Shown: piece after piece, positions 1 to 12,505 of the stretch
Position numbering within the stretch: the stretch's first letter is position 1
Layout: the number at the start of each line of letters is the position of its first letter
From: Ophiodon elongatus
Taxonomy: Eukaryota > Chordata > Actinopteri > Perciformes > Hexagrammidae
Assembly: GCA_016806645.1 (NCBI GenBank)
Contig: JACSYO010001636.1
Location: forward strand, 1,472,001 to 1,536,000
Length of the DNA stretch: 64,000 nt
Direction of reading: 5' to 3'
Program-made: the position numbers and the translations under genes
The notes under the pieces: model-generated
The model's database searches: none
What the model was told of the DNA's origin: nothing
Seen by the model: the letters and a program-made list of their open reading frames with translations, nothing else

Positions 1-480
1 TCAGCCAGTCATCAGTTCATCAGCTCCCAAACACGTGCATTTTTGCAAAAATCTTCCCATTTAAAACACCTGCGTAAACGGTTGTTTAGATGTAGTTTTG
101 CTGTTGCTGCACCTGGACCCCCATTGACTTCAGTTCATCAAGGATTTACGGCGTTGTTCACTGCTGAGGCGCGTGAGAAAAATGAAGTATTTTTCAAGAC
201 CTCGAGGTAACACACGCTGAGTAACTGATGCACAAAGGGTCATTTTGTGGGTGAAGTATTCCTTTAAAGTTGTGCTTCCACCCAGTAAGAGTTGGGCTGG
301 ATGTATGATGTATGATTAAATAGTCCTCTTTTGACTGTTTGATATCATCCTGTATTTACCATCATCTGTTCTCCCGTAATAACCGCCATTGGAATGGCTG
401 TACCGCACACCTCTTATGAATGGAATCCTTGAGGCTTGTGTTGGCCGTGCTGTCTGACTGTGATCTGGTTCCCTCCCCAG

Positions 481-1763
481 TCCTGCTGTGGTGTTGGCTT
501 CGGCTCTGGGCTCCCTGGTGGTTCTGGTGGCCCTGGCCGTGTACAGACACCAGCATCCAGTCAACCTCTACCTGCTGCTCGTATTTGTAAGCTTTTTTTT
601 TTCTTTCTTTCTTTGTTTCCAGTCTGTTCTGTAGAAAATAGTTTAATCTCACTGGCTCAGTGTTGGAGAGCGTACCATTCAGATGAGATGGTTGGAGCAT
701 TACAGTACATCCTACCCGGTCCAGCATGTCGGTTTATTCCATATTTACTGGTTTCATTTGAGCTGCTCAGTGACTGATCTGTACAGTAGCTCGTTATAAC
801 AGCCTCAAGCTAGTTTGAGTGTACGTGTCACTAATTGTGTCTTGTCTTCAGACTCTGCTGGAAGCCGTTTCTGTGGCCACAGCTGGTAAGTATTCTTTTT
901 TTTCAATGGAGTCAGTTTCCCTCCTTTGAGCCTGTTTGCAGACTAACCCGAGTTCTTTCTCTCCGCAGTGACCTTCTATGAATACTCCACTGTTCTGCAA
1001 GCCTTGTTCCTGACCTGCGCTGTGTTCGCTGCACTGACGGTCTACACGTTCCAGTCCAAGAGAGACTTCAGCAAGTTGGGAGCTGGGTGAGTGCGTCATG
1101 GCGGCCACACAGTGTGTTTTAAAATCAGTGCTGCTATCTCCCTCCTCCAGGGGGCGCCACTGTCCCACTCACTGATCTGTTCTGTCCTTCCAGACTGTTC
1201 GCCTGCCTGTGGATCCTCCTCATTGCAAGCTTCATGAGGGTAAGTGACTTTAAAGTGTCTTCTTCATGTGAGAGAAAGTAAAAGTGAGAGTGACAGATCC
1301 GTGAGCCTGAGGACTTATCAGACACCAGCACATGGCTCCACGTTTTTGTTCCTCAGGGCAGCAACGAAAAGGGCCTCATGAAATGAATGAGGAAGATCCG
1401 CGTGTGTTTTGTTTTTTTGTTAATAAATTAACTAAATGTGCAAATAGAGAAAAAAAAAAAAAAAAAGGTTTTTGAAGTTGGTTTTGTCTCTGTGGAGTGT
1501 GGGGAAAAAAATACATATATCATTTTTTTTCCCCCATCCACACGTCAGACGGGATTATCCTGCTCATATACCCACCTGCCAGAGAGCAGGACACTAGTGT
1601 GATGATGCTGTCTGTCAGTAGCCTTTAAACAGTGAAGCATAAATCATATTAACAAAGCAAGTATAAATGCAAAGAGAGCAGGAGTGCATATGGAGGCAGT
1701 GGTATGTTGTGAAAGGAGTCTAGCGCTTTTATTGTGCTCTTATCCGCCACACCTCTCTACCAC

Positions 1764-1813
<50 letters not shown>

Positions 1814-2462
1814 CTCGCTCTCTCTTGCTTTCTCTCTCTCTGAGGGACGCTGAACCACTCTATTTTGAATCGGTATTTGCATTCTGTTTTGTCCTGCATC
1901 GTGTTGACTAAAGCACACACTCCACCTCTTCCTGCATTTCTACAACATTTGAGTGGTCTCGTCTCTCCGACTGGACTCGCATGGCTGATTAGACTCCCAA
2001 CGCTGCAGGTGATGTCATGGTAGATCGCTCTACAGAGGTGGGCAGCAGCCTGTGAGAAGCAGTAGATTCATAGAACGTAGGGGCGTGACTAAAATTCGGT
2101 CGGTGACTCATGATGTTGATCTTGATAACTTTGTTTAAAATTGCCCAGCCCAAATGTGGAAGCTGTGAAACACGATTGTCCACATACTCTGATACTCCGT
2201 GTCCTAAATGCACGCTTAATGCAGCCTTTCATGCTGACGCTTCTCCTCCCTGCAGTTCTTCTTCGACAGCGACAGCACCGAGCTGATCATGTCTGGAGCG
2301 GGGGCTCTGGTCTTCTGTGGCTTCATCATCTACGACACCCACCTGCTGATGAAGCAGCTCTCGCCCGAGGAGCACATCCTGGCCTCCATCAACCTCTACC
2401 TGGACATCGTCAACCTCTTCCTGCACATCCTGCGTCTCCTAGATTCCATGAAGAAGCACTGA
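481..2462 (+). CDS. tmbim4: tmbim4 (transmembrane BAX inhibitor motif protein 4), 3' part, spliced
   Basis: The protein is a multi-pass membrane protein of the Bax-inhibitor-1/Lifeguard family, known in mammals as a Golgi/ER anti-apoptotic protein that modulates calcium. Coding exons are 481-586, 852-885, 969-1086, 1194-1239 and 2256-2462, each with AG/GT borders and compatible phases, and the stop is TGA at 2460-2462. They give 169 residues that I recognise as the TMBIM4 C-terminal two thirds. Landmarks are YRHQHPVNLYLLLVF, VTFYEYSTVLQALFLT, QSKRDFSKLGAGLF, CGFIIYDTHLLMKQLSPEE and LYLDIVNLFLHILRLL. The family is about 238 residues long, so roughly 68 N-terminal residues lie upstream of the window. 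The first 480 bases are intron. The final hydrophobic stretches match the last membrane helices. Identification is by family similarity from memory. Confidence 0.93.
1357..1448 (+). other. tmbim4: candidate alternative terminal exon of tmbim4
   Basis: Inside the intron between exons 1194-1239 and 2256-2462, a pyrimidine tract and cag end at 1356. Read in phase 0 after the exon ending at 1239, the sequence gives GSNEKGLMK and a TGA at 1384-1386. AATAAA follows at 1422-1427, and a genomic A-run starts at 1450. This is what an alternative short 3' terminal exon would look like, and its protein would lack the last two membrane segments. A 5'-truncated retrocopy tail of another gene is an alternative explanation for the A-run. 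No transcript evidence is available. Confidence 0.35.
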
Positions 2463-3910
2463 AAGCCGCTCCACTCAGCTGTGAGAGAGGACGCTGTGTG
2501 CTCGGTGAACTGTCCACAGGTGTTGCTCGGTGTCCTTTTGTATGAAGTTGATTGGATCTGTATCCGTGCTGTTTCCTTTGGTCTGAAACCAAAATGTACT
2601 CATCACATCATGAAACGGCTCAGTGACTTAAAGGTACCCCACATGATTTGACATGGAATATTCCATTTTTTTTTTTTTTTTTGTTCTTCGCATTTAGTTA
2701 TCAAAAGCCAATCATCTTTTCTTCCCGTAAAACTCGATGTGACGCGTGCTTACGTACGCTAGTACCAACCTCTTTTAACCAATGACATCCATCCATCAAT
2801 TATCCATCTGGAACTTTTAGCAGCGAGGGAGGTGTGTGTGCAGCCACGGCCCCTTTAGCTCTGTATGGCTACGTTCTAGGCCCGTCCACTTCTTTGTGGT
2901 CCAATCAAATGGAGGAGGAAGGATTTTATTTAAATCCCTCTTGTAGCTGTGGACTGCTCAAATATTCCGTTTCACTGAGAACTAGTCCCAGTACAGATGA
3001 TGAAGACACTGGGACTGTAACAGCATCACAAACTACATATTACATTCAACGGTTTTAACATAAACTGAATATTATTATAATAATCATAATACATTTTATT
3101 CATATAGTGCTTTTCAAAATTCTCAAAGACACTTTAAACAATGGAAGAGGGATTTATTGCATCCTTTATTGCTGGGTGTACCAAATAAATAAATAAATAT
3201 ATCTATATCGCTCGTAGAAGCAGAACATAGTTGGTTAACAGTGAGCTGTGGGACATTTGGCATGGTGAGGCATTAGAGAATGCAGTTTTAAAAGTCTATT
3301 TTTCCAACAGTATCTCTCATTGGAGTTTCACACTTATCTATCATTCCACTAGTTTATTCTCAAACTGAATTTATTGTTGAATGTCTTCAATGTTGTCAAA
3401 TAGTTCCATCAGTCTCACTACAACCCCCCCCCCTCATGATGCATGGCAACAAGAAGAGGACACGATGTTCAGTTTAAAGAAACGCATGCCTGGGCTTATT
3501 GATATGTGTGATTGTACATATTTCGATGGTGTAAATGTATCAGTGTACAGTTTGGTACTGCAGTTAATGATGAGGGGTTAGAGTAATGGTGTGGGATTCT
3601 GTAGTCATCTCAAGCATCGGGATATGCTTATGTTATGTTATGAAGATACTTGCTTAAATTGCTCCTATTGAATGATTCAATAAAAAGACCACACTGAATG
3701 TTTTTCAGCTTCAGACTACAGTCGTTCATGTCTCATTGAGTAGTTGAGTCTTAGTTTTGTAGTGGACTAACAGCAGATTTATGTCTAAGTCATTGTGTTG
3801 TGTTGATTATGGTTTAGGATTGAATGCCCCTTTAACTGCAGTAAACTCTGTTGTTAAACATTCTTTATGGAGCTGTCATTCATGTGAAAATAAAGATTGA
3901 AATACTAACA
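2463..3910 (+). other. tmbim4: tmbim4 3' UTR with polyadenylation signals
   Basis: This non-coding stretch follows the tmbim4 stop. AATAAA hexamers occur in an AT-rich run near 3183, and at 3679-3684 and 3889-3894. The last two are plausible cleavage signals. A short stretch near 3075-3140 resembles a widespread fish repeat end (ATTTTATTCATATAGTGCTT). No other gene is visible. Confidence 0.55.
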
Positions 3911-4960
3911 CGAATAAGATTGGGGTACTTTCTATTGATCCCTATCGTCTGCGAGCGGGGAAACTTTGAATAAGAATTGGGAGTACACACGTTGCTTTAA
4001 TGGTTAAACAAAGCCTTTATGCTGAGAGCATTACTTTTTTTAAATCAGATGACAAATCCAATTAGAAGATTAGCTGCAACGAGTATTGTCAAGACAAGAG
4101 AGCCGCCTGCACACCACCATGCTGCCCTGGACCGATGAGTGGAGGAGGTTGGGGGACATGACAACCACAAACCAGACATCCACCGTTAGCATGCTAAAGT
4201 AAATAAACTAAAATGTACAATAGTTACACATCGAGTTAAATCAAGACATGTAAAAATGTAAAAACAAATACTATGATAACATATCAACTAGTACAGACAG
4301 AAAGAAATAAGGGGATACATATGACTACTGCTAATTCAAAAAGTAAGAGTATAATATTGCAGACGAAGTGTCATTTTACAAATACAATAATGATTAACTT
4401 AATAGACAGGAGAACTTCAGAAAGGTTGGATTTATGGATGTGAAATGTTTCCAATAAGATTAGTAAGTTAACAGTCTGTTGTATTTTCTAGTTCTTGTTT
4501 CATAATATATATCTCTGGCTTTGTGTGGTTGGCAAAAAAAATCCTCAAGTTTTCTCCAGAACAGTAAATTATTTATTGTATCTTCTTATATGTGTTGATG
4601 ACATCTTCAAATCTCGAGATGTAAGACTTGGTGGGATAGATTGTTTTGTACAAGTCTGTACAGTGTATTTCTCTTATTTTGTAGGAAATAACATTTATAT
4701 GGGAGACGCTGAATCTGAGTGCCACACGCATTTCCTCCGTGGGATAATTGTTCATCGAGTGCAGAGCCCTTTGCACCAGGACTAACATTCTGTATGTGCA
4801 CTGGGAAAGGTTGTATATCTGAGAGACTCCTCCGAACCATTTCAGCACTAACATTTACCAACAGCTTGATGTTGACTCTGAACGCAGCACGGTTGGTCTA
4901 CTACCGCTTCACCCCGACGTCACTTCCGTTACACTACCATCTCCGAGAGTTTTGTCCAAG
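3911..4960. other. intergenic region and presumed lemd3 promoter/5' UTR
   Basis: I see no gene here. The sequence is AT-rich up to about 4.8 kb, then turns more GC-rich just before the lemd3 start codon, as expected for a TATA-less promoter and 5' UTR. No specific promoter motif could be assigned with confidence. Confidence 0.4.
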
Positions 4961-7900
4961 ATGGCGTCAACGCAGTTAACGGATGAGGAGCTTTTCTCCG
5001 AATTAAAGCGATTTGGTTTCACCCCAGGCCCGGTTACCGAAAACACTCGCCCGGTATATTTGAAGAAATTGAAGAAGCTTCGCGAAGAGCAACAGCAGCG
5101 GGGCTCCAGGCCCGGTAAAGCCCGTAGCGGCGGGGCCATCAACAGCACCGCTGGCGGAGGCAACACGGCGGGATCCAGGCCAGCCAGCCATGACGTCACG
5201 CACCTGAGCTCGAGCAGGAGACCGGGCAGGAAGTCCTCCGTCCTCGGCTTCAGCTCCGACGAATCTGACGCCGAAACTCCACTGAAAAGAAAAGGCCTCA
5301 ATCACAGCAGTAAGGCAGACCGGAGCTCCGGTTTCCCACAGCAACCGAAGATAAGGCCCGTTACAACGCCGAGCAAGACTCAGTACGGCGCGGCGAGTAC
5401 ACTGAATAGCAACAGTTCTTCCCCGGGTCCGGGCGGGCAGAGAAGTGTCTCGTTGGGCTGGGGAGTTCGTGCCAGATCCAGCCCCGAGGCGGAAGGGAGG
5501 GATTACGACGAATCGGGGGACGAGGAGGACTATGAGGGGGAACTGGAGAAGAACTCTCGCTCTTTAAATGGCTGCGGGGCGTCTCATTTAAACACTAGCA
5601 AGCTAGCTGCGGATTACTCAGACTCGGACGAGGAGGAGGTTGTCGGCCTAAGTGCCGGAGACCAGCAGCGGGATAGGTTGGAGTCTAGACGGAGCCACCC
5701 GAAAGCGGGGTTTCCTTCCCACGGAGTGGGCCGAGGGTCCCAGACGGGAGGGGCAGCCAGACAGGTCAACCCGCCCGATAGTCTAAATATGGTGGGGAGC
5801 CGGAGGGAGGAGGGGGAGGACGACGAGGTGAAGAGAAGGGACTCGGACCGGTCGGGAGGCTTTCGCAGCCACAACTTTCCCAGGAAATCCATATACGTGT
5901 CCCTCGCCGAGAACCACGGAGGAGAGGCCGGCCATAACAACCACGTCGACGGCGAGGACGGAGCCTCCAGGAGCGGCGGCACCAGCAGGTTCGCCATCGG
6001 GTTGAGACCGCGCTTCTCCAACTACAGCAGTCTGTCCCAGACCTACAGGAGCAACCACTCCAACCACACCGCCCCCAACCACTCGTACAGCCAGGCGGTG
6101 CTGAAGCAGAAGCTGTCGGTCCCGGAGGACGAGCTGCTCCAGCAGTTCAAACGGGAGGAGGTGGCCTCCTCTGGGAGCTTCAGCGCTCACTACCTGTCCA
6201 TGTTCCTGCTCACGGCGGCCTGCCTCTTCTTTCTGCTACTGGGCCTCATGTACCTCAGGATGAGGGGCTCCGGGTCCTCGGAGGTGGATGGAGTCAGTAA
6301 GTCTCGGGCTTTCCCAGCGTCTATCCCCTCATAGTGCAAAGTATGCCTCCCGGTCTTCCAACGACTTAGAGCGTCCCCTCTAAAGTGAATGCTTGTGACC
6401 ACCCTAACCCATGACATGTAAACAGAGCTGCTAGCTGGACACACCTGCTGTGGAGCCTCAGCTACAGCTCATCATTAGGGCACTTTTGTTTTTGCCTTTT
6501 TTTTTTTTCAAGCTTAATGAGGTTCACAACAATAATCAAATTTCTTTCTGGACAAATGCCAAAATTTCATAGTTGATTATATCATAAGACCTATCGGGCA
6601 GCTGTGGCTGGGCAAACATTTCAATATGATAATTTATCGTCTTTCAATAGTGTCATATCGTGATGCATATATCTTGATACACAACTGTCATCTAAATTTA
6701 TAAAAACAAGCACATGCTCACCCAACCTTTTCAGAAGGTCTGAATGGATGAGAACTCTGCTAATGGGAACACCCCAGTGTAGTTAAATCCAACTAGTGTC
6801 TTAATCAGATTACTCTGTTTGTGTTCATGCTTAAGAACAGAGTCAGTGCTGGACATTTTAATTAATTGGTTTTCTGTGCAGTTTCACTTAAAACGTGTCT
6901 ACATTTTGGACTAAAGTTTTAGCTCTAGTTCTAATCATTAAAAGAAAATATTTCCCAAAATAATTTGAATACATCAACTGATATTTCTTTATTGGATTAC
7001 CAGAAAACATACCATATCCGTATTTATCTCAATATAAATGACCTGTACCGTGATAGAATATTTTTGCCATATCGCCCAGCCCTACAGGTAGCTGGATGGC
7101 GTACACAGTCCTGTTTTAAATCCATCCCGTGTGCGAATGCAATCGCTAGATTGGCTTTGTAATGGCCAGAGCCAGCGATCTGCCATCCAACCCCCCTTTT
7201 AAATCTGTGGCGCGGCACTATTACACACAAATGAAAGGCCGTTACATTTAGTGCCTCGCCAAACGAGTTCACACAATGCTGATTGAGTCTGCCAGTTAAA
7301 GCGCTCTGTATTTCTACGTACACCCGAGTTGTGGTGTCTGGTGTCTGTGGCGACATTCCTGTGCTGAGAGCACCAGACGAATGCCGATTGCTCTCAGATC
7401 GAGCACCTTATTTCTCCACAACAAAGTCGCGGGGCCTATTCTAGCTCTCTGATTGGTTACATGGTAATCGAATCACCCAATACGTCGACAGCAGATGCAG
7501 CTAGGAGGGTGTCAGAAGCTATAGCGTCCAAGAAAATGTCTGGATTGAAAAGAAACTGCGTTCAGAGGAAGGATTAAAGTCCAAAAAAAGAAAGCGATCG
7601 GTGGCGAAAGATTGCCGCTGGGGTAGATGTTGCGAACAAAAGTTCTGCACTATCTGTAAGAATTGTTGGCACAAATCCCGGCCCCAAACACACTGTAGAC
7701 GGTGTTGTTTCTGATCAGGCAAATCATTTTCCTGAGCAGTCTCCAGGCAGTGGCCCTTTGCTGGTCCAAACTTTCACCTGTCCTCTGTGATGCATGGATC
7801 AATACAAATGTCCAGACTTCCGGGGGTGTTCCCAGGAAGTCTGAGGGCACAAGGCAACACACGATGCTCAGAAGATTACCCGTAACGCAAACCCATATCG

Positions 7901-9277
7901 ACAATGAAAAAATGCACAATAATGTCAATCAACAGTAATAATGCCCACATCATTTTAAAATAAAAGATAAGCTTAAGAAATGGATTGACACAAGGATCTT
8001 TTACGATTCTGAATAGCGTCACAGATCCCAAAAAAGGTTGTGCCAGTGAACGCAGGAAAGAACCCCTTTAGAAAATAAACATGGACATAAACAAGGAACA
8101 CGGGTTTAAACTAGAAAATGTGTTTTGAAATGGAAGTAAAGATCTCAATGTGTAAATTTCCCATTTTCATTTATAAACAGTCAGCATCATGAAAACATCT
8201 TTAACCCAGAAGAAAAAGACTGACCTCCTTACTCAATACAGTATAATTCGGTCCAGAGTGAATTTAGTGACTGTGATTACGGTCAGTGCAGTGAGATGGC
8301 AGGGCTCCAAGTGCCTCGCCGATGTGGGTGAGTCTCATGTACAGACACTGACTCACCCCGTTAAGTGATGTCTGAACTCCACTCACATTCCACAGTCTCC
8401 AAACGCGCCGTCTTATTGTAAAAGACGGAGTTTTCCTTCTCCTGATCCAGCCAGTGCCTCTTCCATGTGTGGTGCGTTTGCTTTACAGTGTGTTTTTAGT
8501 GAGCATGCTGACGTTTCTCTCTCTCTCTCTCTCCCTCTCTCTCTCTCCCCTCTGTTGCAGTTAAGAGCCACCCTTTTGGCAGCGACTTTGACTCTTCTTA
8601 CGTAAGTAGATATTTCCTGAACCCTTCTTTTAGTTCTTTGTACAGCAATGTTGTGTTGCAAAGTTTCTGTGCAATATGATGCGACTCCCTAGGTTCTAAA
8701 TTCAGTTCATGCGTTCACTAAATAGATAGATGGGTTTAATTTGCCACAGCCGGCCTCTTCAGTGCAGTTATGTGGGCACACCAGTGCGTCTTGAGAAGGG
8801 ATGGGTATCGTATCGATACTAGTGCGCTTATGATACTGCTTATCGATTCGGTTCCTTATTGATACGCTTATTGTTTCTCTTTGATTATTTTGTGAAGAAA
8901 AAATACAATTAAGAAAATAATCAACATTGCTTTATTATTCTTGTATGTAAACAAATAGTCCTTGTTGAGCAGCAACACAAGAGGACGAGGACGGACGGCT
9001 GCTCCACAAACGGTAGAAAAGTGATAATTTGTGCAGATTGATGTTCTGCTTGTTGGTCTCATGTTGTGATGAACTGCTGCTGTTTCCTCCTTTTACCTGT
9101 GAGGCTTTTATTGAGTTTAATTAACCAGAGTTCTCAGAATCTACTGGAGTCACATGTAGAAACACTTTGGATCTTTGTCTCCTCAACCAATGAGAGGTCC
9201 CGGGACAGAGGATGTTGTATGTTTACAGATTGTAAAGCCCTCTGAGGCAAATTTGTGATTTTGGGCTATACAAAATA

Positions 9278-9317
<40 letters not shown>

Positions 9318-12300
9318 TGACTCCGCCCCTCGTCCAAAGACACAGAAACAGAGAGAGGCTGTTTGCAATGCTGCTTTTCCCCCGAGGAGATCTCACTCCG
9401 TAACTTCTGAAGTACCGATAGCAGAACCGTTAACTCTGGACCTTATCGATACTCCGAGTATTTACTAATCTTATCGGTTCCCGTTTAGAACCGGGTACCG
9501 GGGAGCATCCCTACTCGGCGCTCTATTGTCATTAGCGAAGAGCTACGTAGAAAGCATTCATGTAGCAGATGCTTTTTTTTAGCTGGCCCTGACCGTCACG
9601 TTCACCAGTTAGTGACAAACGTCTCTGGCAGGTCACATCCGCTGTCACTAATTAATGTTCATTTGGGAGTAACTTGATTACAGGCCATGAAGGAGTCTGC
9701 TGTCTGGTTTAAATGCTCTCTGCAGCTGGCGTCTGTACTCAGCCTCAGACCATTTGTGATGGAAGATCCAACCCTTAAAACCGCTGTCCGACCACGACTG
9801 GCTGTTTCTGTAGTTCCAACAGTTCTAGCCGGTCGAGTTGCATTCTGATTTAATTTTATGAACCAAACGGCTCGGTGCCAGGGTCTTCAGTAGTTGGATC
9901 AACGAGAAAAAAAGCTGTTTCACATTTAGCATCAACATTTCTGATACATATTTCATCTACATTTAAGCATACACATGTATCAGATGGAACTCGCTTTCTG
10001 CAGATACTCAATGTTAGTAGGGACTCCTGTTTGGATCTGGACCACTACATTGTAATGTTTGGCTTTTCAGTGTGAACCTTCAGTGTGCAAATGAACTAAA
10101 TGGCAGCGGTTCTGTTGGTAGCGTGTGTCCACTGAGTATTTACTGTCTGCAGGACGAGGCGATGAAGGACCTGATCCTAAAGCTGCTGCTCAATCTCCAT
10201 GACCACCTGGCCAACGTCGCAGGTAGCTATTAACTCTGCACTGCACTCTGTGACTGAATGACTGGCTGACCTTAGAGCCGCGTGGAGGAACAAGACCGTA
10301 TTACTGTTAGGGCCACGTAGCGACTATGAGTTGAGAATGTATGAAACCTGTTTCCAGACCGTACATTGCCAGACAGTGACGGTAAAAGACACATTTTCAC
10401 TTTCTATACGACAGATTAAGGAAAGCTGATTTATTGTCAAACGGGCCACAGGTCCTCAGTCAGAGCCGTTGCGAGCAGCTATTAATGCTGTAATAAAAGA
10501 ATAATTGGGTAATTGACTGATACCCAAGAGATGATACCTTAATGAATTCTTAATCCAGAGTACTTTATTCAAATCACATCCTCTAGAAATGATCCATTAC
10601 AGTGTATTTAAAGTCTGCTGTGATATATGCTGTGGTACCGCCAAGTGCCTTTGAGCCCGTCCTGTGAACAGGGGTACTAAACGGGCTGTGAAGACCTATC
10701 GTGTTGATACATTGGTGACGGGTTGGTGTTGTGATTTCAGGCCAGCACGACTGTGGAGACCAGCAGCATCCCAACCGGAGTCTGTCCATGAAAGAGGCGT
10801 CTGCGTATCTACTGGTACGTCCACACATTAACAATCCTGCTTGTTTAACAAGACCAGAAACGGGTTCTGTAGTATCCGTTAGTGAGGCTGATTAGAGCAG
10901 GTCATAATTCCATCTTTAATATCTATTTATAGTGCCGTGAAAACAACTATTTATTCAAGTTCATCACCAAAAACAAAATTTTACAAGATTACATTTGAAC
11001 ACATCATGATGTCAGTTATGATTTACCTTCTCCCAATACTATTTACTGTACTATTATTTTGACTGAATAGAGCTTGAACGCATTATAATGTAACTCAATG
11101 CAACGCTAGCTGTTAGCGCCGTTGTTTAGCCAAGCAGGACTGTGCTGCCCTCCAGCTGCTAACAGCTAACGTTAACTAGCCGTCCTGCTGATTTCAACAC
11201 AGGTTTGTTGTTCACAATGTAGCATCATCACAGAAGAAACATGGTGCATGACGGTGTTAAACCACCGGTGTGTCGTACTAGTTTGCACACGTGCAGTAGC
11301 TATCAGGCAGTTTGTTCAGGGCCGCTATGACCGACGGGACAAACCTCTCGCCAAAGTGAGCTCTTCTCCGTCTTGAAGTCCTGTACCTGGACTACGCGGC
11401 GGCATTAGTGTGAGGTGTGGGTTGGTGTGCTGATGCTGATGCTGCCAGACATCTCGCCCTCCGGCCTTCACGTACAACAATGACGCAAACTTCTCACTTT
11501 ACTCTCAGGAATGAAAGGAACTTGAGTTTCTTTGCCAGTTTCTTTTTTTCTTTTTATAGGTGTTAGACAAGTCAACCAAGTTAAGGCAAACCGTTACACA
11601 ACAGACAAAAATACAAACTCAGGATACAGATTACATCATAGGCGGACAAAAAGGATGGAGAGACGCTCCGATCACAATTTTCTAGGCGATTCCGTTTTTT
11701 CAGATGTCTGATCTGCCGATTCCCGATTCTTTCTTTCCAAGAACTATAAATGACAGTGTACATAATAAACATTCATAATCTTTCTTTCGTGGAACATTTT
11801 CATTAAATTGTATGTTTATAATAAAACACTGTGTGCTGCAACTGTGCGACTTAACCCGATCTGTGCTGCTGTGTGCGCGACGTTACCTCATCGAGGTCGT
11901 AAACTTGACCACCTAAAAAAAATCAGTTATATGATTGGCCTGCAATTCTTGACAAACAGCTGACTTTTGATCGGCGCATCTCTAAAAGAACTGTATAAAA
12001 AACAAAACTGGAGTGGATGTGAGCGCATCTCACGTCTGTCTAGAAGGAATCCGCATCAGTTTGCCTCTGCTCATGGTCTGTAGCAGCGGTCACCACATTT
12101 ACGATGGAGCAATTTGGAGTCAGTGAAAGCAGAGCTAAAGATAAAACCCAGAGAGTATGGAGCATCACTGAAAAGCAGTATTGATAAAGCAGGACCCCCT
12201 GGATGGGGAACACCTGGGGAAGCTGAGGTAATGGCCACAGTGGGAAGTGATTGGTACTTTTCCTCTCATCAGTACCTTGTGTCTTTTGTTCAGACTCAGA

Positions 12301-12449
12301 ATCAGGAGTTTGATGACTTCATTGAAATGGCTCTGGAGTGGATCATCCGGACAGGCCAGGATGTTGGAATAAGGTAACACAGGATATACATATTCATGCT
12401 GATCACAAGCCTTGTATGTGACGGCCTTACTCACTCACTCACTCTCTCC

Positions 12450-12505
<56 letters not shown>

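Larger units (their letters stand above)
8797..9515. mobile_element. probable hAT-type MITE (GGGATGGGTATCG ends) with nested L2 tail
   Basis: The left end is agggatgggtatcgtatcgat. The right end, reverse-complemented, is agggatgctccccggtaccc. Both are followed inside by related ATCGAT/GGTTCC sequence, as in fish hAT-like MITEs with GGGATGGGTATCG termini. The interior is interrupted by an L2 3' tail (9188-9280) and a TG microsatellite. The termini are imperfect and no target-site duplication was found. Confidence 0.45.

Noticed and set aside
5614..6190. Minus-strand open frames opposite lemd3 exon 1
   Set aside because: They are shadows of the GC-rich coding exon, and lemd3 similarity fixes the coding strand.
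12114..12377. 87-codon frame starting upstream of lemd3 exon 5
   Set aside because: Only its 3' part (12294-12373) is the exon. The upstream part is intron ending in a good acceptor.
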